From Rhodocyclaceae bacterium (GTDB lineage: Bacteria; Pseudomonadota; Gammaproteobacteria; Burkholderiales; Usitatibacteraceae), in the NCBI GenBank assembly GCA_020247545.1, contig JADCIX010000001.1:84650-148649 (forward strand): a stretch of DNA of 64,000 bases, read 5' to 3'. A program made the translations under genes and the position numbers. Shown one piece after another: positions 37,803 to 45,027 of the stretch. Each line of letters begins with the position of its first letter. Positions within the stretch are counted from its first letter, which is position 1. The notes beneath the pieces are model-generated. The model did not search any database and was not told the origin of the DNA. It saw nothing but the letters and a program-made list of their open reading frames with translations.

Positions 37803-38152
37803 GGGCTGTGTTGAGAAGAAGGTAACAGATGTGAAATGTCTAGAACCTACTATGTCTACATTGTCGCTTCGATCAGCCGGGTTGTTTACATCGGTGTCAC
37901 TAACAATTTGGTTCGTAGGGTCCACGAACACAAGCAGGGCTTGGTTGCAGGCTTTACAAAGCGTTACCAGGCAGATCGACTGGTGTACTTTGAGGAAACA
38001 ACCGACGTGCGAGTCGCGATTGAACGAGAAAAACAGTTGAAGACCTGGCGGAGGGAAAAGAAATTGGCGCTTATTGAGATCGCAAATCCTTCATGGAAAG
38101 ACCTGTACCTTGACTTCACCGGATGAGATCCCTCGGCTTCGCTCGGGATGTC
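37772..38152 (+). mobile_element. Candidate mobile unit: GIY-YIG gene bounded by 31-bp inverted repeats
   Basis: The left end (37772-37802) starts GTCATCCCGAGCGCAG; the right end (38122-38152) is its reverse complement with 29 of 31 positions matching. The only gene between them is the GIY-YIG nuclease, whose stop codon TGA (38124-38126) lies inside the right repeat. The left repeat is also the fourth unit of the 133-bp array. The arrangement looks like terminal inverted repeats around a nuclease gene. Mobility itself is inference. Confidence 0.6.
37836..38126 (+). CDS. Small GIY-YIG nuclease (UPF0213-like)
   Basis: 96 aa. GIY-YIG domain across nearly the whole chain: YYVYIVASISRVVYIGVTNN (GIY and YIG strands), the catalytic Arg in NNLVRRVHEHKQG, a FTKRYQADRLVYFEE segment, and EREKQLKTWRREKKLALIE with the metal-binding Glu. 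Stand-alone proteins of this type resemble the N-terminus of UvrC and homing nucleases and cut one strand per active site. The ribosome site is weak. The gene sits between inverted repeats and its last codons run into the repeat, so gene and repeat appear to have spread together. Confidence 0.85.
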   Translation: MSRTYYVYIVASISRVVYIGVTNNLVRRVHEHKQGLVAGFTKRYQADRLVYFEETTDVRVAIEREKQLKTWRREKKLALIEIANPSWKDLYLDFTG

Positions 38153-38219
38153 AAAATTGAGGTAACAGCGATTCTTCTCGGAGATCTCACGCTTCAGCAG
38201 CCATATTTGATTGTTCGAT

Positions 38220-38250
38220 GTCATCCCGAGCGCAGCCGAGGGATCCCATC
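38220..38250 (+). repeat. Single GTCATCCCG-family repeat before the Nudix gene
   Basis: GTCATCCCGAGCGCAGCCG followed by AGGGATCCCATC, direct orientation, ending 26 bp before ATG 38277. With 38122-38152 it forms an inverted pair separated by 67 bp, so a hairpin can form. Confidence 0.7.
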
Positions 38251-38276
38251 CTAACGTAAGAAAGTAACTCGATTCA

Positions 38277-38819
38277 ATGTCATTCAGCTTCTGCCCAAAA
38301 TGTGCCACACCGCTCGCAAAACGCGCGTTTGAAGAAGACGGTGGTGCCGCGACACGGATTGCTTGTCCAGACGACGCCTGCGGATTTATCCACTACGACA
38401 ACCCGACGCCTGCCGTCGGTGTGTTGATCGAACACCAGGGCGACATCGTGCTGGCGCGCGGTGCCGGGTGGCCAGAAGGTTTTTTTGCACTGGTGACCGG
38501 GTACCTTGAAAAAAACGAGGATCCGCTCAAAGGTGTGGCACGCGAAGTTAAAGAAGAGACCAATCTGGATGTGGTGGAAACCGAGATCATCGGCAACTAC
38601 ATCTTTGAACGCAAGAACGAAGTCATGCTGTGTTATTTCGCCAAGTGCGAAGGCGAGATTCGGCTCTCACCCGAGCTTGCGGAGATTAAGCGTTACCAGC
38701 CACACGAATTAAGGCCATGGCCACGGGCCACGGGGTTTGCCGTTGCTGACTGGATGCGATCACGCGGTCTTGAAGTCAAGTTTATTGAACGGCCGCCTAT
38801 TATTGTCGAGAAGAAATGA
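38277..38819 (+). CDS. Nudix hydrolase with N-terminal zinc ribbon
   Basis: 180 aa. Four cysteines in FCPKCATPL and IACPDDACGF form a zinc ribbon, as in NudC-type enzymes. The Nudix box reads GYLEKNEDPLKGVAREVKEE followed by TNLDV, with the REXXEE metal-binding helix intact. It hydrolyses a nucleoside diphosphate linked to another group; NADH or related dinucleotides are likely by the ribbon, but the NudC SQPWPFPxS motif is not visible, so substrate is open. First gene of a four-gene unit linked by ATGA overlaps. Confidence 0.88.
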   Translation: MSFSFCPKCATPLAKRAFEEDGGAATRIACPDDACGFIHYDNPTPAVGVLIEHQGDIVLARGAGWPEGFFALVTGYLEKNEDPLKGVAREVKEETNLDVVETEIIGNYIFERKNEVMLCYFAKCEGEIRLSPELAEIKRYQPHELRPWPRATGFAVADWMRSRGLEVKFIERPPIIVEKK

Positions 38820-39511
38820 TGAAGAAATTGGTAGTTGTATTTGCTCTTTCAAGCGCATTGGTGCATGTGACATATGCACAGGATAATGCAAAGGTCGTAG
38901 AAATTGGTGCTGCAGCTTTGAATGTCGAGTTACGCGCAAAGCTACGTGCGGAGCTTGAGACGATTTTTGATACGGATCAGTCGGGTCGTAAGGCAATAAA
39001 CGCTGCAAAGACAAAAGATGAGAAAGATGCGCTTTGGGAGAAACAAGCACTAATCGACACCGCCAATCAATTGCGTGTCGAGGCCATCATTAGGCAGTAT
39101 GGATGGCCTAGGCAAACTGAATTTGGCGTAAAGGCGTCCCAGGCTGCGTTCTTGGTGCTACAACACGCACCGATCGAGATAATGAAGCGTAATTTCTTGA
39201 CCCTCAAAACGGCGATGGAGACGGGTGAACTGAAAAAAGAAAGTTTTGCCCTATTTGAGGATCGAATCAGAATGTACGAAGGGCGCCCACAAATCTATGG
39301 CTCACAAGTTGCGATTGACGAAAAAACAGGCAAGCCTTTTATTTGGATGATCGAGGATGAAGCAAATGTTGATAAACGGCGAGCGTCAATGGGTATGCCA
39401 CCTCTTTCAAACTATGCAAAGTTTTTCGGCATTGATTATTTATCGCCAGCCGCGCGCAAAGAGACGGCTGGAAGTGCTGTCGAGCCAAAGAGCGTTGAGC
39501 CAAAAAAATGA
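38816..39511 (+). CDS. Exported DUF6624-like protein
   Basis: 231 aa from ATG 38816 (ATGA overlap with the Nudix gene; ATG 38819 also possible). The signal peptide MMKKLVVVFALSSALVHVTY ends at AQD. The mature part has the pattern of DUF6624: LRVEAIIRQYGWPRQTEFG, KASQAAFLVLQHAPIEIMKR, GRPQIYGSQVAIDEKTGKPF. Family function is unknown. The C-terminal tail has repeated VEPK. Codon usage looks more AT-rich than its neighbours, which may indicate later acquisition. Confidence 0.75.
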   Translation: MMKKLVVVFALSSALVHVTYAQDNAKVVEIGAAALNVELRAKLRAELETIFDTDQSGRKAINAAKTKDEKDALWEKQALIDTANQLRVEAIIRQYGWPRQTEFGVKASQAAFLVLQHAPIEIMKRNFLTLKTAMETGELKKESFALFEDRIRMYEGRPQIYGSQVAIDEKTGKPFIWMIEDEANVDKRRASMGMPPLSNYAKFFGIDYLSPAARKETAGSAVEPKSVEPKK

Positions 39512-40653
39512 AAATGCAAAAACCCGAGAGCATTGCCGCACAGGCGCTTGGTTGGATTGACGAGAGCACCAGGGAAATCGTCGGACAAATTCATACCTCG
39601 ACGACGTATATCCGCGACGAGGACAATCAATATCGTAATGGCCGCGTGTATGCGCGCGACCACAACCCGACCTTCGAGCAGGCCGAAGCGGTCTTGAACG
39701 CGCTTGAGGGCGGCTACGAGACGCGACTGTTTGCCTCGGGCATGGCAGCCGCCACAGCCGTGTTCCAAGCGCTGAATCCGGGTGATCACGTGATTGCGCC
39801 AAAGGTCATGTACTGGTCGCTGCGTAATTGGTTAAAGACGTTTGCAACCCGCTGGGGGCTGCATATTGAGTTTGTTGATGCGACCGACCTCGACGCAGTG
39901 CGGGCGGCCATTCAGCCCGGTAAAACCAAATTGATTTGGATCGAAACACCGGCCAATCCGCTGTGGCACATTACCGATATTGCGGCGATGTGCGAGATTG
40001 CGCACGCTGCAGGCGCGCTGGTGGCGGTGGATTCGACTTGTGCGACACCAGTTCTCACAAGGCCGATTGAACACGGCGCGGATATTGTCATGCACGCGGC
40101 GACCAAATATTTGAATGGCCACTCTGACGTCGTGGCGGGTACGCTCACAGCGGCGCGTGACTTCGAAACGTGGCAACGCATTCGCAGCATCCGCGCGCAA
40201 ATAGGTGGTGTTGCCGGGCCGTTTGAGGCGTGGCTGTTGACGCGCGGCATGCGTACGCTGTTTCCCCGTGTTCGAACAGCCTGCGCCGGTGCACAGCGTA
40301 TTGCGGAACACTTCTCGCAACACCCGCTGGTGGAAGAAGTGTTGTATCCAGGCTTGCCGGAATTTGTCGGGCACCAGATTGCGGCCAAACAAATGCACGG
40401 CGGCTTCGGCGGCATGATGTCTATTCGAGTCAAGCATGGTGAGGCGGCAGCGATTGCCGTTGCGGCCAATACACAACTCTGGAAGCGGGCAACATCGCTC
40501 GGCGGCGTTGAGAGTCTGATCGAGCATCGTAGCAGCGTCGAGGGTGAGGGTACGCCGGCTCCCAAAGATCTGCTGCGGATGTCTGTGGGCATCGAAGCGA
40601 CGCAGGATTTGATTGATGATTTTGAGCAGGCGCTGACTGCGGCGAGCCGGTAG
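39508..40653 (+). CDS. PLP-dependent trans-sulfuration enzyme (cystathionine gamma-synthase family)
   Basis: 381 aa from ATG 39508, overlapping the previous stop by 4 nt. Fold-type I enzyme of cysteine/methionine metabolism. Motifs: YARDHNPTFEQAEAVLNALE, FASGMAAATAVFQALNPGDH, IETPANPLWHITDI, AVDSTCATPVL, and the PLP lysine in MHAATKYLNGHSDVVAGTL. C-terminal SLGGVESLIEHRSSVEG is typical of the family. Substrate (cystathionine, O-acyl homoserine or methionine) cannot be settled. Same operon as the Nudix gene. Confidence 0.9.
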   Translation: MKMQKPESIAAQALGWIDESTREIVGQIHTSTTYIRDEDNQYRNGRVYARDHNPTFEQAEAVLNALEGGYETRLFASGMAAATAVFQALNPGDHVIAPKVMYWSLRNWLKTFATRWGLHIEFVDATDLDAVRAAIQPGKTKLIWIETPANPLWHITDIAAMCEIAHAAGALVAVDSTCATPVLTRPIEHGADIVMHAATKYLNGHSDVVAGTLTAARDFETWQRIRSIRAQIGGVAGPFEAWLLTRGMRTLFPRVRTACAGAQRIAEHFSQHPLVEEVLYPGLPEFVGHQIAAKQMHGGFGGMMSIRVKHGEAAAIAVAANTQLWKRATSLGGVESLIEHRSSVEGEGTPAPKDLLRMSVGIEATQDLIDDFEQALTAASR

Positions 40654-40656
40654 ACC

Positions 40657-41358
40657 ATGCAAGACATTAATACGCGCATTCAAACTTATTTGGTTCGCGC
40701 CGATCTTGACCGCTACCTCGTCGAGACACCCGTTATTGCTAAATGTATTCGCGGCATCATGGATGTGATGGGTGAGCTGCCGCCAAACTTTAACCAAGAC
40801 ACGTTGTACACCTATCCCGTGCCGATGATGTCCGAAGACGGTAGCTGCTCATTGATCGAAGAGCTGGCACCCGCGCCGTATGACCTTACCGCAATCTTGG
40901 GTGGACGTAACGAGTCGACCACGCGAAAACTACTGTTGCTAAACCAGGTGGTTGAGCACGTCACGCAAATGTGTGGCGCCGATTGGTTGGGAATTTATCA
41001 GGCAAGAGACACGGCGATGCAACATCGCGTGTTGGTCAAACTCGCGTATCGCGGCAGGCCGTCGCGTGCAGAATTTCCGTTGACGCCTGAGTTTGCGAAG
41101 GGCTCGACGAACAGCACGGTCGGCCTTGAAGGTTCTGCGCGGGTGATCGATGACGTGGCCGCCTATACCGCGGAGGGTGGCGGCTTCTACGTCTGTGACG
41201 ACAAGGTGCAATCTGAGGCGTGTTTGCCGATGTTCGACGAGGCTGGTGTGATCGTCGGTATCATTGATGCTGAGGCCGAGCCTAAACAGTTTTTTAAGCC
41301 CGACCGGATCGCGGCAGTTGTTGCCCTGGCGATGGTCACACCCGCACTGCTACCTTAA
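40657..41358 (+). CDS. GAF-domain protein
   Basis: 233 aa, last gene of the Nudix unit, 3 bp after the PLP enzyme. Residues about 75-230 form a GAF-like fold (NQVVEHVTQMCGADWLGIYQ, GSARVIDDVAAYTAEGGGFY, SEACLPMFDEAGVIVGIIDA). It has no output domain. Free-standing GAF proteins include free-methionine-(R)-sulfoxide reductases; the cysteines here (two near CDDKVQSEAC) make that possible and it would fit the sulfur-amino-acid neighbour, but the N-terminal 70 residues are extra. Function is therefore open. Confidence 0.7.
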   Translation: MQDINTRIQTYLVRADLDRYLVETPVIAKCIRGIMDVMGELPPNFNQDTLYTYPVPMMSEDGSCSLIEELAPAPYDLTAILGGRNESTTRKLLLLNQVVEHVTQMCGADWLGIYQARDTAMQHRVLVKLAYRGRPSRAEFPLTPEFAKGSTNSTVGLEGSARVIDDVAAYTAEGGGFYVCDDKVQSEACLPMFDEAGVIVGIIDAEAEPKQFFKPDRIAAVVALAMVTPALLP

Positions 41359-41370
41359 ACCCCAGCAAGG

Positions 41371-41408
41371 ACGGTCGTTTTCAGCCAATAAATGCTGAAA
41401 AGTGCCGT
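41371..41408. terminator. Hairpin between convergent genes (ACGGGCGTTTTCAG type, copy 2)
   Basis: ACGGTCGTTTTCAGC (41371-41385) and GCTGAAAAGTGCCGT (41394-41408) pair at 12 of 15 positions around CAATAAAT. It lies midway between convergent stops and can serve both as a bidirectional terminator. Confidence 0.6.
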
Positions 41409-41421
41409 CTATCGCCGAGTT

Positions 41422-41919
41422 CTACTTTTGGCCGAAGGCTGTGCGGATAGCTTCAACCCTTTTGCGGTTAAGCCCGAGGTCACTTTCACCAAGGCGCGAG
41501 GCTGAGCGCACGTGAATGACGGATGCGCCCGCATCAAGTGCAAATTCAACGTCGTCGATGTAGCCCATCAGCGGCGTTTTGAATTCCGCATAGGTGTAAC
41601 CGGCGTTGGTGGAGACAACCGTCGCCCCCTTTTGTCCGGAGACGATTTCATTCAAACGCTTCCACGCGACGTCTGCCGACCCGTCGAATTTGAGTGGCTC
41701 GATGTAGTGTTTGTCGTCCTTCGCGGTGGTCGACGAGACCGCGTTGGGACTTCTCGGCATCGGCTTGAATTTGCCGTTTGTGTAGCCTAAGTCGGTGGGA
41801 CGCTTGCCGGAAAATAGACCCATGTGGTGGTCTCCAATCGCGTTGATGGCAATTACCGCGGCAATCGCCAGGATGGTGGATAAGGTGATCAGTAGTGAAA
41901 CTTTAAGTATTTTGTTCAT
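41422..41919 (-). CDS. DUF1499 family protein
   Basis: 165 aa. One N-terminal membrane helix (LKVSLLITLSTILAIAAVIA). Then the DUF1499 pattern: NGKFKPMPRSPNAVSSTTA, a middle strand region with TYAEFKTPLMGYIDDVEFAL, and VIHVRSASRLGESDLGLNRK. The family is of unknown function and often membrane-anchored. It starts 11 bp after the VOC gene, in one unit with it. Confidence 0.85.
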   Translation of the reverse strand: MNKILKVSLLITLSTILAIAAVIAINAIGDHHMGLFSGKRPTDLGYTNGKFKPMPRSPNAVSSTTAKDDKHYIEPLKFDGSADVAWKRLNEIVSGQKGATVVSTNAGYTYAEFKTPLMGYIDDVEFALDAGASVIHVRSASRLGESDLGLNRKRVEAIRTAFGQK

Positions 41920-41930
41920 TGTTCAGTCAA

Positions 41931-42593
41931 TTAACTCATCAGGGTTTTGGTGCCGACGGGCGTTTGAATATACGCGCACATCGTCATGCCGGAATAGGGC
42001 GGTGATGCTGTCATGACTAATTTCTTCGCAAGACCGAGCTCGCCGAGCAAGTACTCCACCTTGGCGGGGTTCGGGTGGGCGGCCTCCATCCAAGTGAATC
42101 TGAGGCCATGATCTGGCAACCGCTCGCACGGGTGAATCGGCACGTCCCATTGAATCATCTGCGGGATCAGCCCACCTTCGATGGGATAACCGTCATCGGG
42201 ATTGGTGATGCGCCACTGAAAATCTCCACGCGCCATGCTGAGTACGTGGCCCAACGCGCCACCTGTTTTCTCGCTTAAGGCCACAATATCGGAGGTGCGT
42301 GCAACCCAGCCGATCAATCTCGGGCGCTGTGCAATCCGTTCACGCACATCCGCCGTATCAAGCCCAAACCATCTCGGTGATGATGGACGGGAGGCGGCGG
42401 GATTGATGGCGATGAGTTCGAGATAACACTCGGGGCCAAGGGAGAGCAGCCGGTTTTGTGTGCCCATCACGGCGTGTTCGCCGACCGGCCCAAGTGTGAC
42501 GCCGAAAAAACGCTCCAGCCATGCCGCGCCACGGGCAAGGTCTGCACATCCGATCACGAGGTGGTCTAACGCGGTCGAAGGCAATGGGGTCAT
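41931..42593 (-). CDS. VOC-superfamily (glyoxalase-like) protein
   Basis: 220 aa from ATG 42593, which overlaps the VanZ-like stop in ATGA; the longer frame to 42662 lies within that gene. Glyoxalase-like domain: STALDHLVIGCADLARGAAW with the metal-binding His, FFGVTLGPVGEHAVMGTQNR, LLSLGPECYLELIAINP, then a second module with GLIPQMIQWDVPIHPCERLP. Catalytic role unknown. Confidence 0.85.
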   Translation of the reverse strand: MTPLPSTALDHLVIGCADLARGAAWLERFFGVTLGPVGEHAVMGTQNRLLSLGPECYLELIAINPAASRPSSPRWFGLDTADVRERIAQRPRLIGWVARTSDIVALSEKTGGALGHVLSMARGDFQWRITNPDDGYPIEGGLIPQMIQWDVPIHPCERLPDHGLRFTWMEAAHPNPAKVEYLLGELGLAKKLVMTASPPYSGMTMCAYIQTPVGTKTLMS

Positions 42594-42967
42594 GATTGCT
42601 GCCGGAACCAATTCGATGGCCTGACGCGAATCAGCAGCGCAGCAACCGACCAGCCTAGGCAAACGCCGGTTGCATTCGCCAGCGCATCAGCCCATTCAAA
42701 GAAGCGATGGGGGGTCAGTCCCTGCGCAAACTCGATGGCAACACCCATCAACATCAACAGGATGGCGAGCTTCAGCTGCGTTCGTGTGTTGGCCTGTGGC
42801 ATCGCCAAGCGCCATACCAACATCAGCCCGGCGTAGGCGAGTAGATGATGCAACTTGTCGCCGCCTGGGATGGTTTGGCTGATGGGCATCAGTGAGAGCG
42901 CCCAGACAGCACACGTTATAGCTATGGCCGCAATCTGCAGGAATCGTTGCAAATTCATGAGGTCCAA
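42590..42967 (-). CDS. VanZ-like membrane protein
   Basis: 125 aa, about four hydrophobic helices. VanZ features: ALSLMPISQTIPGGDKLHHL followed by LAYAGLMLVWRLAM, then AIEFAQGLTPHRFFEWADAL with ANATGVCLG. ATG 42958 is an alternative start. Function of VanZ-like proteins outside vancomycin operons is not established. Lies behind lpdA with a hairpin between them, and overlaps the VOC gene by 4 nt. Confidence 0.85.
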   Translation of the reverse strand: MDLMNLQRFLQIAAIAITCAVWALSLMPISQTIPGGDKLHHLLAYAGLMLVWRLAMPQANTRTQLKLAILLMLMGVAIEFAQGLTPHRFFEWADALANATGVCLGWSVAALLIRVRPSNWFRQQS

Positions 42968-42973
42968 TAAAGG

Positions 42974-43009
42974 CGGGCGTTTCCATGCAAAAAGGCCTGA
43001 AAACGCCCG
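42974..43009. terminator. Hairpin after lpdA (ACGGGCGTTTTCAG type, copy 3)
   Basis: CGGGCGTTT (42974-42982) pairs with AAACGCCCG (43001-43009); on the minus strand the stem is followed by CCTTTATT. It probably ends or attenuates aceE-aceF-lpdA transcription before the VanZ-like gene. Confidence 0.55.
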
Positions 43010-43023
43010 TATAGTCTAGAGTT

Positions 43024-44877
43024 TCATGGCTTCTTCTGCGGTGGCAAATCGGTGCAGACCCCCTCGAACACCTCTGCCGCCATGCCGATGGATTCGCCCA
43101 ACGTTGGATGCGGATGAATTGTCTTGCCGATGTCGGTCGGGTCACAGCCCATCTCAATGGCCAGCGCGATTTCACCGATCAGATCACCCGCGTGGGTGCC
43201 GACGATGCCGCCGCCGATAACGCGATGCGTCTCGCTATCGACGATCAGCTTGGTGAATCCCTCGTCGCGCCCATTGGCTATAGCGCGACCCGAGGCCGCC
43301 CACGGGAAGACGCTCTTGCCGAACTTGATGCCTTTGGCCTTGCAGGAATCTTCGGTCTCGCCCACCCATGCGACTTCGGGATCGGTGTAGGCAACACTGG
43401 GAATCACACGTGCATCGAAGAACGATTTCTGTCCCGCTGCCGCCTCTGCCGCAACGTGGCCTTCATGCACTGCTTTGTGCGCGAGCATTGGTTGACCGAC
43501 GATGTCACCGATGGCGAAAATATGCGGCACATTGGTGCGCATTTGTTTGTCGACTTCGATGAAGCCGCGCTCGGTCACCGCAACACCTGCCTTCTCGGCG
43601 CTGATCTTTTTGCCGTTCGGTGCACGCCCGACACTCATCAGCGCCATGTCGTAGCGAACCGGGGCTTGTCTTGTCGTTTTACCATCCGCATCGCTGGTTT
43701 CGAATGTGACATAGATGCCGTCTGGTTCAGCTTCGACCGCAACCGTCTTTGTTTTCAACATGATGTTGTCAAAGCGCGGCGCGTTCATCTTTTGCCACAC
43801 CTTCACCAAGTCGCGGTCGGCACCCTGCATCAGGCCATCCATCATTTCCACGACGTCCAGACGCGCGCCGAGTGTTGAATAGACCGTGCCCATTTCCAAG
43901 CCGATGATGCCGCCGCCGATGACAAGCATCTTCTTCGGGATTTCTTTGAGCGCCAACGCGCCGGTTGAATCCACGATACGCGGATCGTCGGGAATAAAAG
44001 GCAGACGCACAACCTGCGAGCCCGCCGCGATGATGGCTTTCTCGAAGCGGATCACTTTCTTCTCGCCCGTCTTTTGCTGACCGGCACCAGAGGTGAGTTC
44101 AACCACCATGTGGTTTGCATCGAGGAACTGGCCGACTCCGCGAACAACATCCACCTTGCGCATCTTCGCCATGCCGGCGAGCCCGCCCGTCAATTTGCCC
44201 ACGACTTTTTCTTTCCAGCCGCGCAACTTATCAAGATCAATTTGTGGCTTGCCGAAGGTTATGCCATGTGCGGCGAGTGCGCTGGTTTCGTCGGCAATCG
44301 CGGCGACGTGCAAAAGGGCCTTCGATGGAATACAGCCGACGTTCAGGCACACGCCGCCGAGCTGCGCATAACGCTCGACCAGAATCGTTTTCATGCCGAG
44401 ATCAGCTGCACGGAAGGCAGCAGAGTATCCGCCGGGGCCGGCGCCTAGCACCAGCATCTCGGTCTTGATATCCACGTCGAAACCTGCTGCGCTTGCTGAT
44501 GCGGCGTTAGCTGCGCTGGCCGTTCCTACAGGAGCGGCTGGCGCTTGCCGCGCATTTGCCACCCCGCGCTCAGCGGCGCTCACGACGCTTTCTCCTCCGC
44601 TCGACTTTGTGTCACCAGATGAGGGGGCTGTAGCGGATTCCGCCTCTAATAACAACACTACGGCACCTTCCGAGACCTTGTCGCCCACTTGGACCCTGAT
44701 CTCCTTCACGACGCCTGCGTGCGTGGACGGAACCTCCATCGTCGCTTTGTCACTTTCCAACGAAACAAGGGAGTCTTCTTTTTTGACAGTGTCGCCGACT
44801 TTCACGAGCACTTCAATCACGGGAATATCTTTAAAGTCACCAATGTCGGGTACTTTGATTTCGATTGTGTGGCTCAT
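43024..44877 (-). CDS. lpdA: Dihydrolipoyl dehydrogenase (E3) with N-terminal lipoyl domain
   Basis: 617 aa. Residues 1-80 are a lipoyl domain with the lipoylated Lys in SLESDKATMEVPS. An Ala/Ser-rich linker runs to about 130. Then the FAD enzyme: VLGAGPGGYSAAFRAADLGM, redox disulfide GGVCLNVGCIPSK, NAD motif VIGGGIIGLEMGTVYSTLG, AIGDIVGQPMLAHKAVHEGH, and the interface HPHPTLGES with the catalytic His. It reoxidises dihydrolipoamide in pyruvate dehydrogenase. The lipoyl domain is nearly identical to that of AceF, indicating domain duplication. Last gene of the pdh operon. Confidence 0.95.
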   Translation of the reverse strand: MSHTIEIKVPDIGDFKDIPVIEVLVKVGDTVKKEDSLVSLESDKATMEVPSTHAGVVKEIRVQVGDKVSEGAVVLLLEAESATAPSSGDTKSSGGESVVSAAERGVANARQAPAAPVGTASAANAASASAAGFDVDIKTEMLVLGAGPGGYSAAFRAADLGMKTILVERYAQLGGVCLNVGCIPSKALLHVAAIADETSALAAHGITFGKPQIDLDKLRGWKEKVVGKLTGGLAGMAKMRKVDVVRGVGQFLDANHMVVELTSGAGQQKTGEKKVIRFEKAIIAAGSQVVRLPFIPDDPRIVDSTGALALKEIPKKMLVIGGGIIGLEMGTVYSTLGARLDVVEMMDGLMQGADRDLVKVWQKMNAPRFDNIMLKTKTVAVEAEPDGIYVTFETSDADGKTTRQAPVRYDMALMSVGRAPNGKKISAEKAGVAVTERGFIEVDKQMRTNVPHIFAIGDIVGQPMLAHKAVHEGHVAAEAAAGQKSFFDARVIPSVAYTDPEVAWVGETEDSCKAKGIKFGKSVFPWAASGRAIANGRDEGFTKLIVDSETHRVIGGGIVGTHAGDLIGEIALAIEMGCDPTDIGKTIHPHPTLGESIGMAAEVFEGVCTDLPPQKKP

Positions 44878-44894
44878 AGGAAAACTCTAAAGGT

Positions 44895-44990
44895 TGTCAT
44901 TCCGAAATGCAGTGAGGAATCTCATCCGCGCACAGTTCTACAGGTTCATCTGGATGAGATTCCTCGCGGGTAGGGCTCGCTCGGAATGAC
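44895..44990. repeat. GTCATYCCGA-family palindromic repeat between aceF and lpdA
   Basis: 96 bp from GTCATTCCGAAATG to GCTCGGAATGAC, with internal inverted GAGGAATCTCATCC and GGATGAGATTCCTC. It fills most of the 150-bp gap inside the pdh operon. On mRNA it forms a hairpin that could set E2/E3 expression apart. Confidence 0.75.
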
Positions 44991-45027
44991 ATTTTCATTT
45001 GGTGCCTTTCCATACAATAATCCGCGG

